Shown in pieces: positions 8,568-17,501 of a DNA stretch of 23,176 nt (position 1 is the stretch's first letter; each line of letters opens with the position of its first letter). The stretch comes from Branchiostoma floridae (taxonomy: Eukaryota > Chordata > Leptocardii > Amphioxiformes > Branchiostomatidae): NCBI RefSeq assembly GCF_000003815.2, contig NW_023365867.1, forward strand, positions 1-23,176, read 5' to 3'. The notes below the pieces were generated by a model. That model did no database searches, was not told the DNA's origin, and saw nothing but the letters and a program-made list of their open reading frames with translations. The position numbers and the translations under genes were made by a program.

Positions 8568-9099
8568 ATTTTGGGGGGGGGGCAACATGTTGTGAACCAT
8601 AATGCCAAGAAAAGAGAAACAGGCTCATTTCTTTTATAATTTTTCAGTTTTGGTTGCATAATAGAGGTTGAATGCCCCTTTCGGACTGAAAAAAGGTGGT
8701 TGCTGGTTGGAGTTTAGGGTTGCTTGCTAGGGAGGGGGTCATAACTATGTAAAAACGGACGGGACTGTTTCAATGTGGTTGCATACGAGAGTTGGTTGCT
8801 TGCGAGGGGTGGTTGCATATAGAGGTTTGACTGTACATGTTAGCTGTTCCTATTGTTGATACATGAAAATATATTGTCATTTCTGTATATGTAGGGGTTG
8901 TTACATTTAGCAAGTTTGTGATGTAACTTATAAGTTGCCGTGCATGATTCGTAGCATTGGGGAAATGACAGCACTCAGAGAATTGTAAGTTGTCATGCCT
9001 ATCATAAAAGTATATGTATGTCATATTTTATCTGTTACTATGACATGTGTTCCAGTTTGTAGGGTCAGGTACATGTAGATAGTGTATACTGTAATATGA
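8568..9099. other. Non-coding stretch 3' of the Helitron ORF
   Basis: It begins with a run of 11 or so G near 8573. Several copies of a ggttgcata(t)-agaggtt phrase occur (about 8653, 8780, 8810), typical of decayed repeats. I searched for a Helitron 3' end (hairpin then CTRR on the minus strand) and did not find a convincing one. Confidence 0.4.
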
Positions 9100-12000
9100 T
9101 TATGTGCCTTCTGAGTGTTCAGGCTTTGACTCTTCTACAATAGTTTTAGTTAGTCTGTCCATTTCTTTTATCACGGATGCAAATACTGAAATCTTGCTTG
9201 GTTTGAAGTCTAGTAATGCTAAGCCATCAAGTGAGGTAATTCTGCTGAGTGCAACATAGATTTGCCCAGGGCTGAACACTGTTTTTCCAATGTCAAGTAC
9301 TGCTTTTGATAAAGAAAGGCCCTGTACCTTGTGTACTGTTGAGGCATATGAAAGTTGAAGTGGAAATTGGGTTCGATTGAAAACTGTGCTATAGCGTGCA
9401 AAAAATCTTGCTGTGATTGGTGCAATAAGAATAGCGTTGTTCTTGCAAGGCTGTTGTATTGTGCGGCCGACATTGGGGTTATCAAACTTAACATAAACTC
9501 CAGTAACGGTTTGTTCATTAAGGTTTGATTGTTCATTAGTTTCAGAGTTTTGAAACTCAAAGTCTTCGACAGTGCCTTGTGCACCATTTACAAGACCATC
9601 TTCACTTAGAATATTTCTCAACAACATAACACGGCATCCTTTAGCAAGATGAATGTCCTTTTCAAGACCAGCTGTTTCACTTGAATCTGTTGATATGAGT
9701 TCATTTGTAGGAATGTCTTTTGCATTTACAGGACCATCAATCATTTCATCATTTGCTTTAAGTACATGTACATGGGTATTTGTTTGACAGTGCAGTCTTT
9801 CAAGTTGCTCTTTATTGTACTGTGCAGCTTGCTTTCTTGTTGGAAAGATATGTAGAGCTGATGAAAATACAGAATGTTGAATTTCTGACTTTGTCTTGAG
9901 ACGAGTTGAAAGGAGTGCAATATCTGGATTTGTTGGAAGTCCAATACGTACTCTGTTCAAAAGCTCTGTGTACTCTTTGTCACCATTTTGTCTGTGATTC
10001 ACTGTCAGAAATAGGGGCTTAAAGAATGATCTCCACAAATGAGTAAGACATTCTTCCTGATTTTGTAAATCCTCAAATATAAATTTTCCAAACACAGGTT
10101 TCAACTGGTAGAAATCACCAAAGGCAATGATATTCAGGTTTCCAAAGTAGCTATGTTGGTCACTGGTAGTGTCTTTGATCTCTGATAGGCGGAGGTGAAT
10201 ATGTTTTAGTCTATCATTGCTTATCATACTGATTTCATCGATGATAATTGTATGAACATTGTTGAATTTGCGTCGAAGCTGCGACAGTTTTTCAGCACTG
10301 AGTGGTAGGTAGTCAGTTTTTCCTCGTCGGGTATGATCAACAGGTAGTGATAGAGCTGAATGTACCGTGGAGCCACCTATGTTGTAAGAAGCGACGCCTG
10401 TCGGCGCGGTAAGTACGACAGGAGTTGTTGGGTGGTTTGAAATTCTGATCAAGTATTCATTGATTACTTTGATAAGAAAACTTTTGCCACAGCCTGCTCC
10501 TCCTGTTACGAAAAGTCGCAAAGGTTGTGGTTTGAAATTGCTTTCATTAGGTGCTTGTCTTTGCAATTCAACAAAATGTGCCTTGATTGTGTTAAACACG
10601 TGCTGTTGGTCATGTGACATGTTCCTTAGTGCTTGGTAGAATTCATCATCAGTCATTGTGTTGCGGGTCAAAGCATTCCATGTCAGTGATTCATCATGTA
10701 GCATAGTAAGATTTTCAATTGTGCTGTCAACATTGTTGGTGGTAGTTTGACTGGTACCTGCTGCTTGATGTGCATTTCGTGCTGTCCATTGTGGATCAAG
10801 ATAAAGCCCTTCAGTGTCAAATTCGTCGTTGATTTGTAGCTGTTGATGAGTCACATTGGGTGCAAGAGTATCAGCAATTGATGAAAGATCATTTGACAGC
10901 AGGCGTACTTGCATTATAGCTTGCTCTATTTCTGATGTGAAGTGCATGTGTTGTGCAAGGCTGTAGTCAAACAGATTCTTTTTTGCAATGAAAGCATCTT
11001 GGGCAGAAGTGTAGTCACTAAGTATGTCATTTTCATTCCTCCAAGGGCAGAATAGATATAACAGACCATAGAAATAGTCATCTCCATTTGCAGAACTCAG
11101 TCTTGTACCTCTGACACATGCATATTTGCGTCGTTTTTTTATCCATTTGTCACACTGTTGCAACTTGAAACATTCACAGGCACTTGATGGTTCTGTTGAG
11201 CTCACAAAGTATGATGCAGCAAATGTGTATAATGACATTTTATCCCAGGGGTCACCATGAGGTCTCATTGCATAGTATTGGGCAGTGCCCTGAACGAAAA
11301 TGTCTGTTGATGTATCATCAAGTTTTGCAAGTTCTTCTCTAGGTTTCAGCAGGCGCGTTCTACTCTTGGGTGGCTTTGTGTTGATTGAGACAGTTAGTCT
11401 TGAGGATCTTATCAGTGGTAGGTTTGCAAGTTTGTATCCAACTTCTTGTGCGCTGAGCAAACGATGACTAAGCACTGTATTGCCAATTTTGGCTAATCGT
11501 GTTCTTTGTGTACTGTCACGTGGGAGGTCAGACAGACCAGCAGAAATGGCCGTCTGAAGATTTTCGGGCTCAGCTTTTGAAATGTACATGCATGCATAGT
11601 AAGCAGCACCATACTTGGAGCCAACCATTTGTATGTCCATGTTGGATTGCATGTGCATGAGCAATGTTGGGTTGTACGCATTTATCCAGATGTCTTGTTG
11701 TGTTCGTTTTGTGACATAAAATTGTGCACTTCTGTTTGGATCAACATCTAGTCTGAGCCTTGTTGTATCTGAAACTTCTCGAGGGAAGTAAAATCTGCAG
11801 TTCACTCGTCTCTTTTTACATGTGTTGGTGTGATGATGAGTCTGGTATTTGGACACCAGTTCATACAAGAGGGAGTTCTTGTCATCTGGCAGTTGTGTGG
11901 AAAGATATTTGTCAATGAATGCAGGAGCATTTTGTCTTCCTTGTATGGTATCAAGGTCAGGGGCATCTTCAACCCAGAACATACAGTGCAAATGTGGAGA

Positions 12001-12783
12001 ACCTCTTAATTGGAATTCCACACGAATCCAGTGATCTTTGATTCTACCAATGGGATGTTGTGGACTCTTCAGTATGAAGCGTAGAAGTGCATCAGTGCGT
12101 CTATTAAAGTGTATCGCACACATGACAGGGTCTGATCTCATTAGGTTCCATTTGTCTTGTTGTGGTAATGCTTTAGCTTCTTCATAGGTCAGGTCAGGAT
12201 TCAGGGTCATGAACAATTCTGGCCAGTTTAAATCATTAGCAGACACAGTGACAAACCATGTTGGTGGTCCAATAGTGTTTATTTTTGCTAGCAAGTTTAG
12301 CAGTTGGTCCTTGAAGTAAGCTGCTGTTCCACGTATATTCTTCATAAAAGTGTATGATGTGCTTTCAACATGTTGATCAATTTCATGATGCAGATCGCCT
12401 GCTGTTAGTGGCTGTGCTATGGATTGTGATCTAACATTACTCTGCTTTTGCATTCTACATACAATGGATATCTGACTGTACAATTTCTTGATTTCATACG
12501 AGTTCAAGGCAAAGAAGAGCCATGGGATGTTTTTTCTCCAGCAATCATTGATATTGAGCAAACGTGATTGGAAGTACTGTAAGTCTGTTAGTTGTACATC
12601 ACGCGTCTGTTTGAAGCCATTTTTACCATATGGGTATAACTGTGGAAAACAGTGTTCCTCAAGATCAGTCTCTTTAAATATGCTTTGTGGTGGTGATGTT
12701 TCACGTGGTAGTGATATCACTGGGACATTGTCTGTTACATTCTGCAACAGAGATTGTAACTGGACATTTGGATTAACCCTCAA
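9100..12783 (-). CDS. Helitron Rep-helicase, C-terminal part
   Basis: This 1227-codon ORF holds the catalytic core. Numbering from its first codon: a Helitron-like N domain at about 45-270; the Rep motif WFVTVSANDLNWPELF (176-191); the HUH motif PHLH (H264, H266); and the Rep tyrosines in YGAAYYACMYISK (Y396 and Y400). The Pif1 family helicase follows: Walker A GGAGCGKS (761-768), TAPTGVAS (792-799), Walker B IIIDE (846-850), GDFYQLKPV (889-897), HRQ near 930, HKVQGLSLS (1151-1159) and YVALSR (1176-1181). Rep should nick and join DNA strands and the helicase should unwind 5' to 3'. The apparent start is a TTG inside the inserted piggyBac-like element, so the native protein begins upstream at 16030; only 9100-12774 is Helitron-derived. 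All key residues are present and there is no frameshift. Confidence 0.9.
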   Translation of the reverse strand: MRVNPNVQLQSLLQNVTDNVPVISLPRETSPPQSIFKETDLEEHCFPQLYPYGKNGFKQTRDVQLTDLQYFQSRLLNINDCWRKNIPWLFFALNSYEIKKLYSQISIVCRMQKQSNVRSQSIAQPLTAGDLHHEIDQHVESTSYTFMKNIRGTAAYFKDQLLNLLAKINTIGPPTWFVTVSANDLNWPELFMTLNPDLTYEEAKALPQQDKWNLMRSDPVMCAIHFNRRTDALLRFILKSPQHPIGRIKDHWIRVEFQLRGSPHLHCMFWVEDAPDLDTIQGRQNAPAFIDKYLSTQLPDDKNSLLYELVSKYQTHHHTNTCKKRRVNCRFYFPREVSDTTRLRLDVDPNRSAQFYVTKRTQQDIWINAYNPTLLMHMQSNMDIQMVGSKYGAAYYACMYISKAEPENLQTAISAGLSDLPRDSTQRTRLAKIGNTVLSHRLLSAQEVGYKLANLPLIRSSRLTVSINTKPPKSRTRLLKPREELAKLDDTSTDIFVQGTAQYYAMRPHGDPWDKMSLYTFAASYFVSSTEPSSACECFKLQQCDKWIKKRRKYACVRGTRLSSANGDDYFYGLLYLFCPWRNENDILSDYTSAQDAFIAKKNLFDYSLAQHMHFTSEIEQAIMQVRLLSNDLSSIADTLAPNVTHQQLQINDEFDTEGLYLDPQWTARNAHQAAGTSQTTTNNVDSTIENLTMLHDESLTWNALTRNTMTDDEFYQALRNMSHDQQHVFNTIKAHFVELQRQAPNESNFKPQPLRLFVTGGAGCGKSFLIKVINEYLIRISNHPTTPVVLTAPTGVASYNIGGSTVHSALSLPVDHTRRGKTDYLPLSAEKLSQLRRKFNNVHTIIIDEISMISNDRLKHIHLRLSEIKDTTSDQHSYFGNLNIIAFGDFYQLKPVFGKFIFEDLQNQEECLTHLWRSFFKPLFLTVNHRQNGDKEYTELLNRVRIGLPTNPDIALLSTRLKTKSEIQHSVFSSALHIFPTRKQAAQYNKEQLERLHCQTNTHVHVLKANDEMIDGPVNAKDIPTNELISTDSSETAGLEKDIHLAKGCRVMLLRNILSEDGLVNGAQGTVEDFEFQNSETNEQSNLNEQTVTGVYVKFDNPNVGRTIQQPCKNNAILIAPITARFFARYSTVFNRTQFPLQLSYASTVHKVQGLSLSKAVLDIGKTVFSPGQIYVALSRITSLDGLALLDFKPSKISVFASVIKEMDRLTKTIVEESKPEHSEGT

Positions 12784-12819
12784 GCACCCGACCTTTTTTT
12801 GCGACTAAAATGACCGAGT

Positions 12820-13731
12820 GGGGTCCAAACGGACCCCAAAATGTTTTGTTCATAAAATCTCAGTACCATTTCTTATCGGCGATCATTGTATAAACATTGC
12901 TTCGTCAATGTAAGAGGAAGATTTTGAGATGTTAATGTGTTGCTAATTCCAACTCATTATCATAATTTATGCAAAAGTTCAGAAGGACCACGTTTTGGAC
13001 TAAACCTATTCTGACCAGATAGGGGAATTTTGAGGCCCTCAGCAACATTTATGTCGCATAACTCATGAACGGCTAGAGCTAAAGCTACGAAACTTGGTAA
13101 TTTACCAAAAAATATTGTTTGCAAACGTTTTTTGTCAATAAAGTAAGTTTATCATTTTTTGGGGTTGCCATGGCAACCATATTCTAATAGGCATATTTTT
13201 GCCAAAATTTGACAATTTCAATTTAAACAAGGTTTTCTTGGTAAACTACACCTGTTTTCTGACAACAATTAAATTCTATGAAATTCAATGTAAGTTTCAT
13301 GACTTAAAATTTTTAATCTATGCTAATTTCATGACGTCATTGGTCAAAATCCAAGATGGCCGCCCTGATTAGGTAAATGACGTCATAATGTCGTCACATT
13401 ACATGTTGATGACACAGAAATTTTTGTGATGATTAAGGATTACATTCTTATTATCGTCTGAAAGTTTAGTAGTCATACTATAAGTGGTTAAGGAGTTAGC
13501 CTCCAAAGTTTGTTTTAAAAACTGTACATTTTTGCTGGGGTCCGTTTGGACCCCAGAGGGACTGAACACAAACTTTCTTCATAATTTCCACATAATTGTA
13601 CCAATCTTTGCGAAAACTTAGGAGAAGGTATAAGACATATTGACTAACAAAGTCACGGAAGGATTTTTTCTTCAGATCAAAAATGTTCAAATGGCACTTC
13701 CAAATGTACGCCTGGGGTCCAAACGGACCCC
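12820..13731. repeat. Three copies of an 18-bp imperfect palindrome in the piggyBac-like element
   Basis: GGGGTCCAAACGGACCCC occurs at 12820-12837 and 13714-13731, and its reverse complement at 13537-13554. The 7-bp arms pair perfectly around a 4-base centre. Subterminal repeats of this sort are often transposase-binding sites; that role is inferred. Confidence 0.7.
13331..13400. promoter_or_regulatory. CRE-like and YY1-like sites inside the piggyBac-like element
   Basis: TGACGTCAT occurs at about 13332-13340 and 13378-13386, followed by tgtcgtcac, and a caagatggccgcc string resembling the YY1 consensus lies between them near 13353. The cluster is dense for an otherwise AT-rich 972-bp element. 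Function is inferred from motifs only. Confidence 0.3.
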
Positions 13732-16030
13732 ACTCGGGTGTTTGAGGGTTAATGTAGTTACAGGGAAAAGCTGAGAGTTCTTGGACAGTAGAAGGTGCAC
13801 TTGAGAAGTCTGGTTCATTGGCGTCTGTGATCATTGGATTGAATTCACTTGACTTTTTTACCCAGTTTTCAAAGGTAGCTATGTTCACATGTGAATATAG
13901 ATGATTATGCGTTACCAGCCATGTAAGAGCTTCATGCATTTTGGAAAATCGTACAATGTGTTGTGGGTCTGTTCTTTGTGTTTTACTTTCATTTGTCTGA
14001 CAAGGGTGTACTATTACTAGCCCAGCTGTATCTTGGCTATGTGGTAACAGTTGGCAAGTAGTTTCAATGTTGGTAGGGAAACTTATGGCTTGACCTTGTT
14101 CACCAAATTGTCCACCTGGTAATACAATTAACTTGATGAAGGTGTATTTCAAACTGACAAGTCTTGTTTCCATTCTACTGAGTTGTTTCAGGCATGTTGG
14201 AATGTCACCTGGATCCATATTGTTAGTCCAAGCATTGGGTATGGGTTTGTCTTTTTCAAGACAAATCAAACACTTTGAACAGAGATGATGTTGACCAGAA
14301 ATATCATTGACTATTTTGTCTATGACAGCATTGTTGCAGTTTCGCACTTGGTCATGAAATAACAATTGTCTACATATGCTACAGTAGTACTTTGGCTGCT
14401 GTTTTATATAGCAATGAAATGCAGGAAAGTCTGATTTGTATTGTTCACTGGTATAGTCTATGCTATGTTCTCTAACATATTTTGTAGCCAATGTTTTTCT
14501 CACTCTATCACAGTTTTTCCTCTGTCGTTGCGTTTTTTCTTGTGAAGATTCTTGTTCAGCTCTTTTTGCTTTGCTAGCTTTGCGTGATGTCCTTTGTTTT
14601 GCAAGTCTTTCGGCTTTTTGCTCAGGGGTCTCATTTGCTTGTTTTGCTTTGTATGATGCTCTTCGTTTTGCAAGTCTATCGTCTTTTTGCTCAGGGGTCT
14701 CATTTGCTCGTTTTGCTCTTTCCTGTGCAAGTCTATCTGCTTTTTGCTCAGTTGTCTCATCTGCCTGTTTTGCTTTGTATGAAGCTCTTCGTTTTGCAAG
14801 TCTTTCATCTTTTTGCTCACGGGTCTCATTTGCTTGTTTTGCTTTGTATGATGTTCTTCGTTTTGCAAGTCTTTCATCTTTTTCCTCAGGGGTCTCATTT
14901 GCTCGTTTTGCTTTATATGATGCTCTTTGCTGTGCTGCTTTTTGCTCACAGGTCTCATTTGCTTTCTTTGCTTTGTATGATGTTCTTTGTTCTGCAAGAC
15001 TCTCTGTCTTCTGTTGATAGGTTTGTTTTTCTTGTTTGTCCTTGCATATTGCGCTTTGGATTGCAAGACCTTGCACTTTTTTATCATTTAAATTTGATGC
15101 TGCATTTGGTGACATTACTAATTGATTCAAGAGGCCTTCATTCCTGTTCTCTGGCATAGCACTTGGATGTTTGCTTGTGGTGCATGGCACAATGTTTTTC
15201 CCAGTACTTTGGTTACAATGTGGTGCAAATGGAAATGCTGTGTTTGGTTGTTGTAGGTTCTCTTTCGTAGATACAAACTCTGGTTTAACCAAGGTGTATG
15301 TGTGTTGTTGTTGAACTTGAAAGCAGTTTTCTGACTCAATCATAGAAGAAACATTGCTAGTCAGATTGATAATGTGTATACCAGTAGGTTCAACTGATAA
15401 GAAAACATTTTCTGCTTGTACTGGGACAACCTCAAAATTGCATGTTGTGTTCCAGTTAAGTTGTTGCAAGAATGAAACTAGATTGCTGTTTGAACTGTGC
15501 ATGCTTAAAGTAGAAGTGCCATGGCTATCTGGCAATGCTGTTATGGGACTTCTGGCATGTGAGTCATAAACAAAATACTTGTTATCAGCGTGCAACAATG
15601 CTACTGTTGAACCAGTTATTCCATGTGCTGTTATGAAAAGACAAGTGTTGGATTCAGCAAATGCTGCTTCTAGGGCTTTCTTTAAGGTGTAATAAGGATA
15701 GACTGCTTCTGTGGCAAATATGTCTCCAGTGTAAGACTCTTTTATTGATACACGTACAGTATTGTTGTAAAGTTGCAAATAGTCTGGAATATCATCAACG
15801 GAGAGGAACTCCACACCAGATCTTAGTGATGGTTTTATGTAGGTGTATAGTGCATCTCCTTGAAAAAGTACACCATCAAGGTCTGTACTTGTCCAGGTAA
15901 TTGCTTGTCTGCAAGTACTGTGGTTAACAACTGCCATTAAAGCATTTGCAGTGCATTGTTTGCCTCTATTATCTCCACTGAAAATGATGTCACCTTGGTG
16001 GTATTTTCCCGATAAAATAGATTCACACAT
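13496..16030 (-). CDS. Helitron protein, N-terminal part: cysteine protease, repeats, zinc region
   Basis: The ORF starts with ATG at 16030. Residues about 8-205 match the pattern of a papain-fold protease of the C76 type (the herpesvirus tegument deubiquitinase family; OTU-like proteases play a similar part in other Helitrons): Q12, GKQCTANAL with the candidate nucleophile C26, and YFVYDSHAR with D156 and H158. Residues about 348-490 hold six to seven 23-residue charged repeats (KAKxANETxEQKxxRLAKR), probably helical. Residues about 540-660 resemble DUF6570, with C550-x2-C553 and C584-x2-C587-x2-C590. Residue 760 is the last one before the transposon insertion; 761-844 are read from the insertion and are spurious. 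Joined at the TTAA it continues in phase into the Rep-helicase ORF, giving a protein of about 1984 residues. The protease role in transposition is unknown. Confidence 0.85.
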   Translation of the reverse strand: MCESILSGKYHQGDIIFSGDNRGKQCTANALMAVVNHSTCRQAITWTSTDLDGVLFQGDALYTYIKPSLRSGVEFLSVDDIPDYLQLYNNTVRVSIKESYTGDIFATEAVYPYYTLKKALEAAFAESNTCLFITAHGITGSTVALLHADNKYFVYDSHARSPITALPDSHGTSTLSMHSSNSNLVSFLQQLNWNTTCNFEVVPVQAENVFLSVEPTGIHIINLTSNVSSMIESENCFQVQQQHTYTLVKPEFVSTKENLQQPNTAFPFAPHCNQSTGKNIVPCTTSKHPSAMPENRNEGLLNQLVMSPNAASNLNDKKVQGLAIQSAICKDKQEKQTYQQKTESLAEQRTSYKAKKANETCEQKAAQQRASYKAKRANETPEEKDERLAKRRTSYKAKQANETREQKDERLAKRRASYKAKQADETTEQKADRLAQERAKRANETPEQKDDRLAKRRASYKAKQANETPEQKAERLAKQRTSRKASKAKRAEQESSQEKTQRQRKNCDRVRKTLATKYVREHSIDYTSEQYKSDFPAFHCYIKQQPKYYCSICRQLLFHDQVRNCNNAVIDKIVNDISGQHHLCSKCLICLEKDKPIPNAWTNNMDPGDIPTCLKQLSRMETRLVSLKYTFIKLIVLPGGQFGEQGQAISFPTNIETTCQLLPHSQDTAGLVIVHPCQTNESKTQRTDPQHIVRFSKMHEALTWLVTHNHLYSHVNIATFENWVKKSSEFNPMITDANEPDFSSAPSTVQELSAFPCNYINPQTPEWGPFGPQAYIWKCHLNIFDLKKKSFRDFVSQYVLYLLLSFRKDWYNYVEIMKKVCVQSLWGPNGPQQKCTVFKTNFGG
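14563..14989 (-). repeat. 69-bp in-frame tandem repeat within the Helitron ORF
   Basis: Six to seven 69-bp units encode the 23-residue KAKxANETxEQK repeat (residues about 348-490 of the N-terminal ORF). One unit is shorter. The unit is a multiple of three, so copy number can change without a frameshift; it also leaves long antisense frames open on the + strand, which I do not consider genes. Confidence 0.85.
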
Positions 16031-16065
16031 TGTTCACAATATATGTGTTCTTTGCTTGACTTTAT

Positions 16066-16380
16066 TTGCACAATGCACAGTGCTCAGTGGCACGATTGAG
16101 TCTGGTGTGTGCAAAATGCACAGTGCTCAATGGCACGATTGGTCTGGTGTGTGCAAAATGCACAGTGCTCAATGGCACGATTGGTCTGGTGTGTGCAAAA
16201 TGCACAGTGCTCAATGGCACGATAGGTCTGGTGTGTGCAAAATGCACAGTGCTCAATGGCACGATAGGTCTGGTGTGTGCAAAATGCACAGTGCTCAGTG
16301 GCACAATTGGTCTGGTGTGTGCAAAATGCAGTGCTCAGTGGCACGATTGAGTCTGGTATGTGCAAAATGCACAGTGATCA
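16066..16380. repeat. 42-bp minisatellite upstream of the Helitron start codon
   Basis: About seven units of 42 bp built on aaaatgcacagtgctcaatg followed by gcacgattggtctggtgtgtgc in two variants (gattg/gatag). One unit near 16325 lacks about four bases. It begins 36 bp upstream of the ATG at 16030, in the presumed 5' UTR or promoter of the Helitron gene. All frames are open on both strands because 42 is a multiple of three; I do not regard them as coding. Confidence 0.9.
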
Positions 16381-16748
16381 ATGATCTGTTAATAGGTCTC
16401 AAGGTCTAATTTGGTTGGATCAAGGACTCTCTTTCAAACCTCTTTGGTTGGATGCAAAATGTAATGCGTAGATTTCAGCAGAAGAAGTATAAATGTGTAC
16501 TGTGTAAAATCTTATTGAGTACAGACTTTTGCTAGCTGTAAGTTTCTGTATATTACTGTGTCACTTGTATATATAGCAGAGAACAGTCTAAGGCGTCACT
16601 GAAACAGAAAGAAAATATTGTCTTGATCACATAACATCTTACTAGTACCAACAAAAAGCAAAAATCTACAAAAGTTCAGGTGTGACATCTTGCCAACTGC
16701 TTTGCTGATTGTTTAACAGTTAGCTACAATCCGTTGTTTTCTACTATT

Positions 16749-17260
16749 CTTTGGAAATGTATGTTTTAATGTATTAGAATCCGATCCATCTTTTCAACTT
16801 GTACGATATTTTTACAATCAAAAATGCCCTGCATAATGCCTCGCATCGGCTCAAGCACAGTGCACCATTAAACTATCTAAATTCTCGTCAATCCCCACAC
16901 ACTGGTTTTACTAAAAAAACTATATACCGTTCCTTGGAAATATGTTTCAATGTGTCCGAATTCATGATCACTATCTTTTCAAATTGTACGTTACTCTTAC
17001 GATCGAAAATGTCCTGCAGGACCTCCTGCAGCTGCATATATAGACGCACGCCCCCCTCCCACCCGCACGTAAACTGTTCCAATCGTTGCACAATAAACTT
17101 GACTGTATACCCTCCACAAAATCTTTCGTCAAATGTCGTGCTCATTTTACTCACATGACACTACGCCTTAGAATGTAATGTTATATTTTAATACATCCGA
17201 ATTCCAGAAAGATAACTTTACAAACTGTACCAATTTCTGTACGATAAAAATCTCACCTCC
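16749..17260 (+). repeat. Three diverged copies of an ~85-bp module
   Basis: Copies at about 16750-16832, 16932-17018 and 17168-17260 share the order: 'ggaaatrt-ttt-aatgtrt', 'ccgaatyc', 'tctttTcaa-ttgtac', then 'tacgatcraaaatgtcctgc'. Spacing is about 182 and 236 bp. No ORF spans them. The 100-150 bp between copies is not obviously shared. A TATA-like gcatatataga sits at about 17033. Confidence 0.55.
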
Positions 17261-17276
17261 TCCGCACCGTCAACGC

Positions 17277-17501
17277 CCGTGAGGGTATTTACCGGAATAA
17301 CCCGAAATGACCCGGAATAACCCGGAATAACCGTAATATTTCTTGTTCCCATGGCCATATATACATTATTTTATGCCAAAATATTGCATTCTGCGATCTT
17401 AACTTATCAAAGCACACTGTATTTCGGTAGCTTTCATCCTTTATTAAGGTTATTCCGGGTTATTCCGGGTTATTCCGGGTTATTCCGCTAAATACCCGGA
17501 C
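17277..17501. mobile_element. Fold-back element with 10-bp iterations (Mutator-like MITE?)
   Basis: The arms are inverted: gggtatttaccggaataacc on the left (from 17282) and the complement of ggttattccgctaaataccc on the right (to about 17497). Each arm is built from three to four repeats of ggaataaccc. The unit is flanked by a 10-bp direct repeat, CCGTCAACGC, at 17267-17276 and 17502-17511. A 9-10 bp target duplication fits Mutator-like elements, but no transposase is present and the class is a guess. The ~115-bp centre is AT-rich and non-coding. Confidence 0.65.

Larger units (their letters stand above)
12777..13748. mobile_element. piggyBac-like non-autonomous transposon
   Basis: The element is flanked by TTAA on both sides (12773-12776 and 13749-13752). 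Ends are inverted: CCCTCAAGCACCCGA at the left and the complement of CCCTCAAACACCCGA at the right, 14 of 15 matching. TTAA duplications and CCCT-type ends are hallmarks of the piggyBac superfamily. The inverted similarity continues into gtggggtcc...ggacccc, but the left side has about 24 extra bases after the first 15. At 972 bp with no transposase frame it depends on an enzyme supplied in trans. It lies inside the Helitron ORF and splits it; precise excision, typical of piggyBac, would restore one TTAA and the frame. Confidence 0.88.
9100..16400 (-). mobile_element. Core of an autonomous-type Helitron (ends not located)
   Basis: The minus strand encodes a Rep-helicase protein split by a later insertion. 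The HUH Rep plus Pif1-type helicase combination is diagnostic of Helitrons, which transpose by a rolling-circle-like mechanism. Apart from the TTAA insertion at 12777-13748 the reading frame is open throughout, so the element was recently functional. The TC 5' end and CTRR 3' end were not identified, so the limits given are only those of the coding part and its immediate 5' region. A string TCTCTGCTATATA on the minus strand near 16580 is compatible with a 5' end but unproven. Confidence 0.75.

Noticed and set aside
7532-8595. Cysteine-rich open frames (about 64 codons, repeated)
   Set aside because: They are products of the 47/94-bp minisatellite in one frame after another, with no single gene structure.
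13496-13748. Residues 761-844 of the N-terminal Helitron ORF as real protein
   Set aside because: They are read from the piggyBac-like insertion and stop inside it.
14460-15159. Long + strand frames opposite the Helitron repeat
   Set aside because: They are shadows of the 69-bp in-frame repeat; composition (runs of Leu/Phe/Cys) and lack of domains argue against genes.
16062-16409. Open frames in the 42-bp repeat on both strands
   Set aside because: All frames stay open because the unit is a multiple of three; no independent evidence for translation.
16565-16585. Helitron 5' terminus (TCTCTGCTATATA on the minus strand)
   Set aside because: It resembles a Helitron start, but without a matching 3' CTRR end or empty site it cannot be distinguished from AT-rich background.
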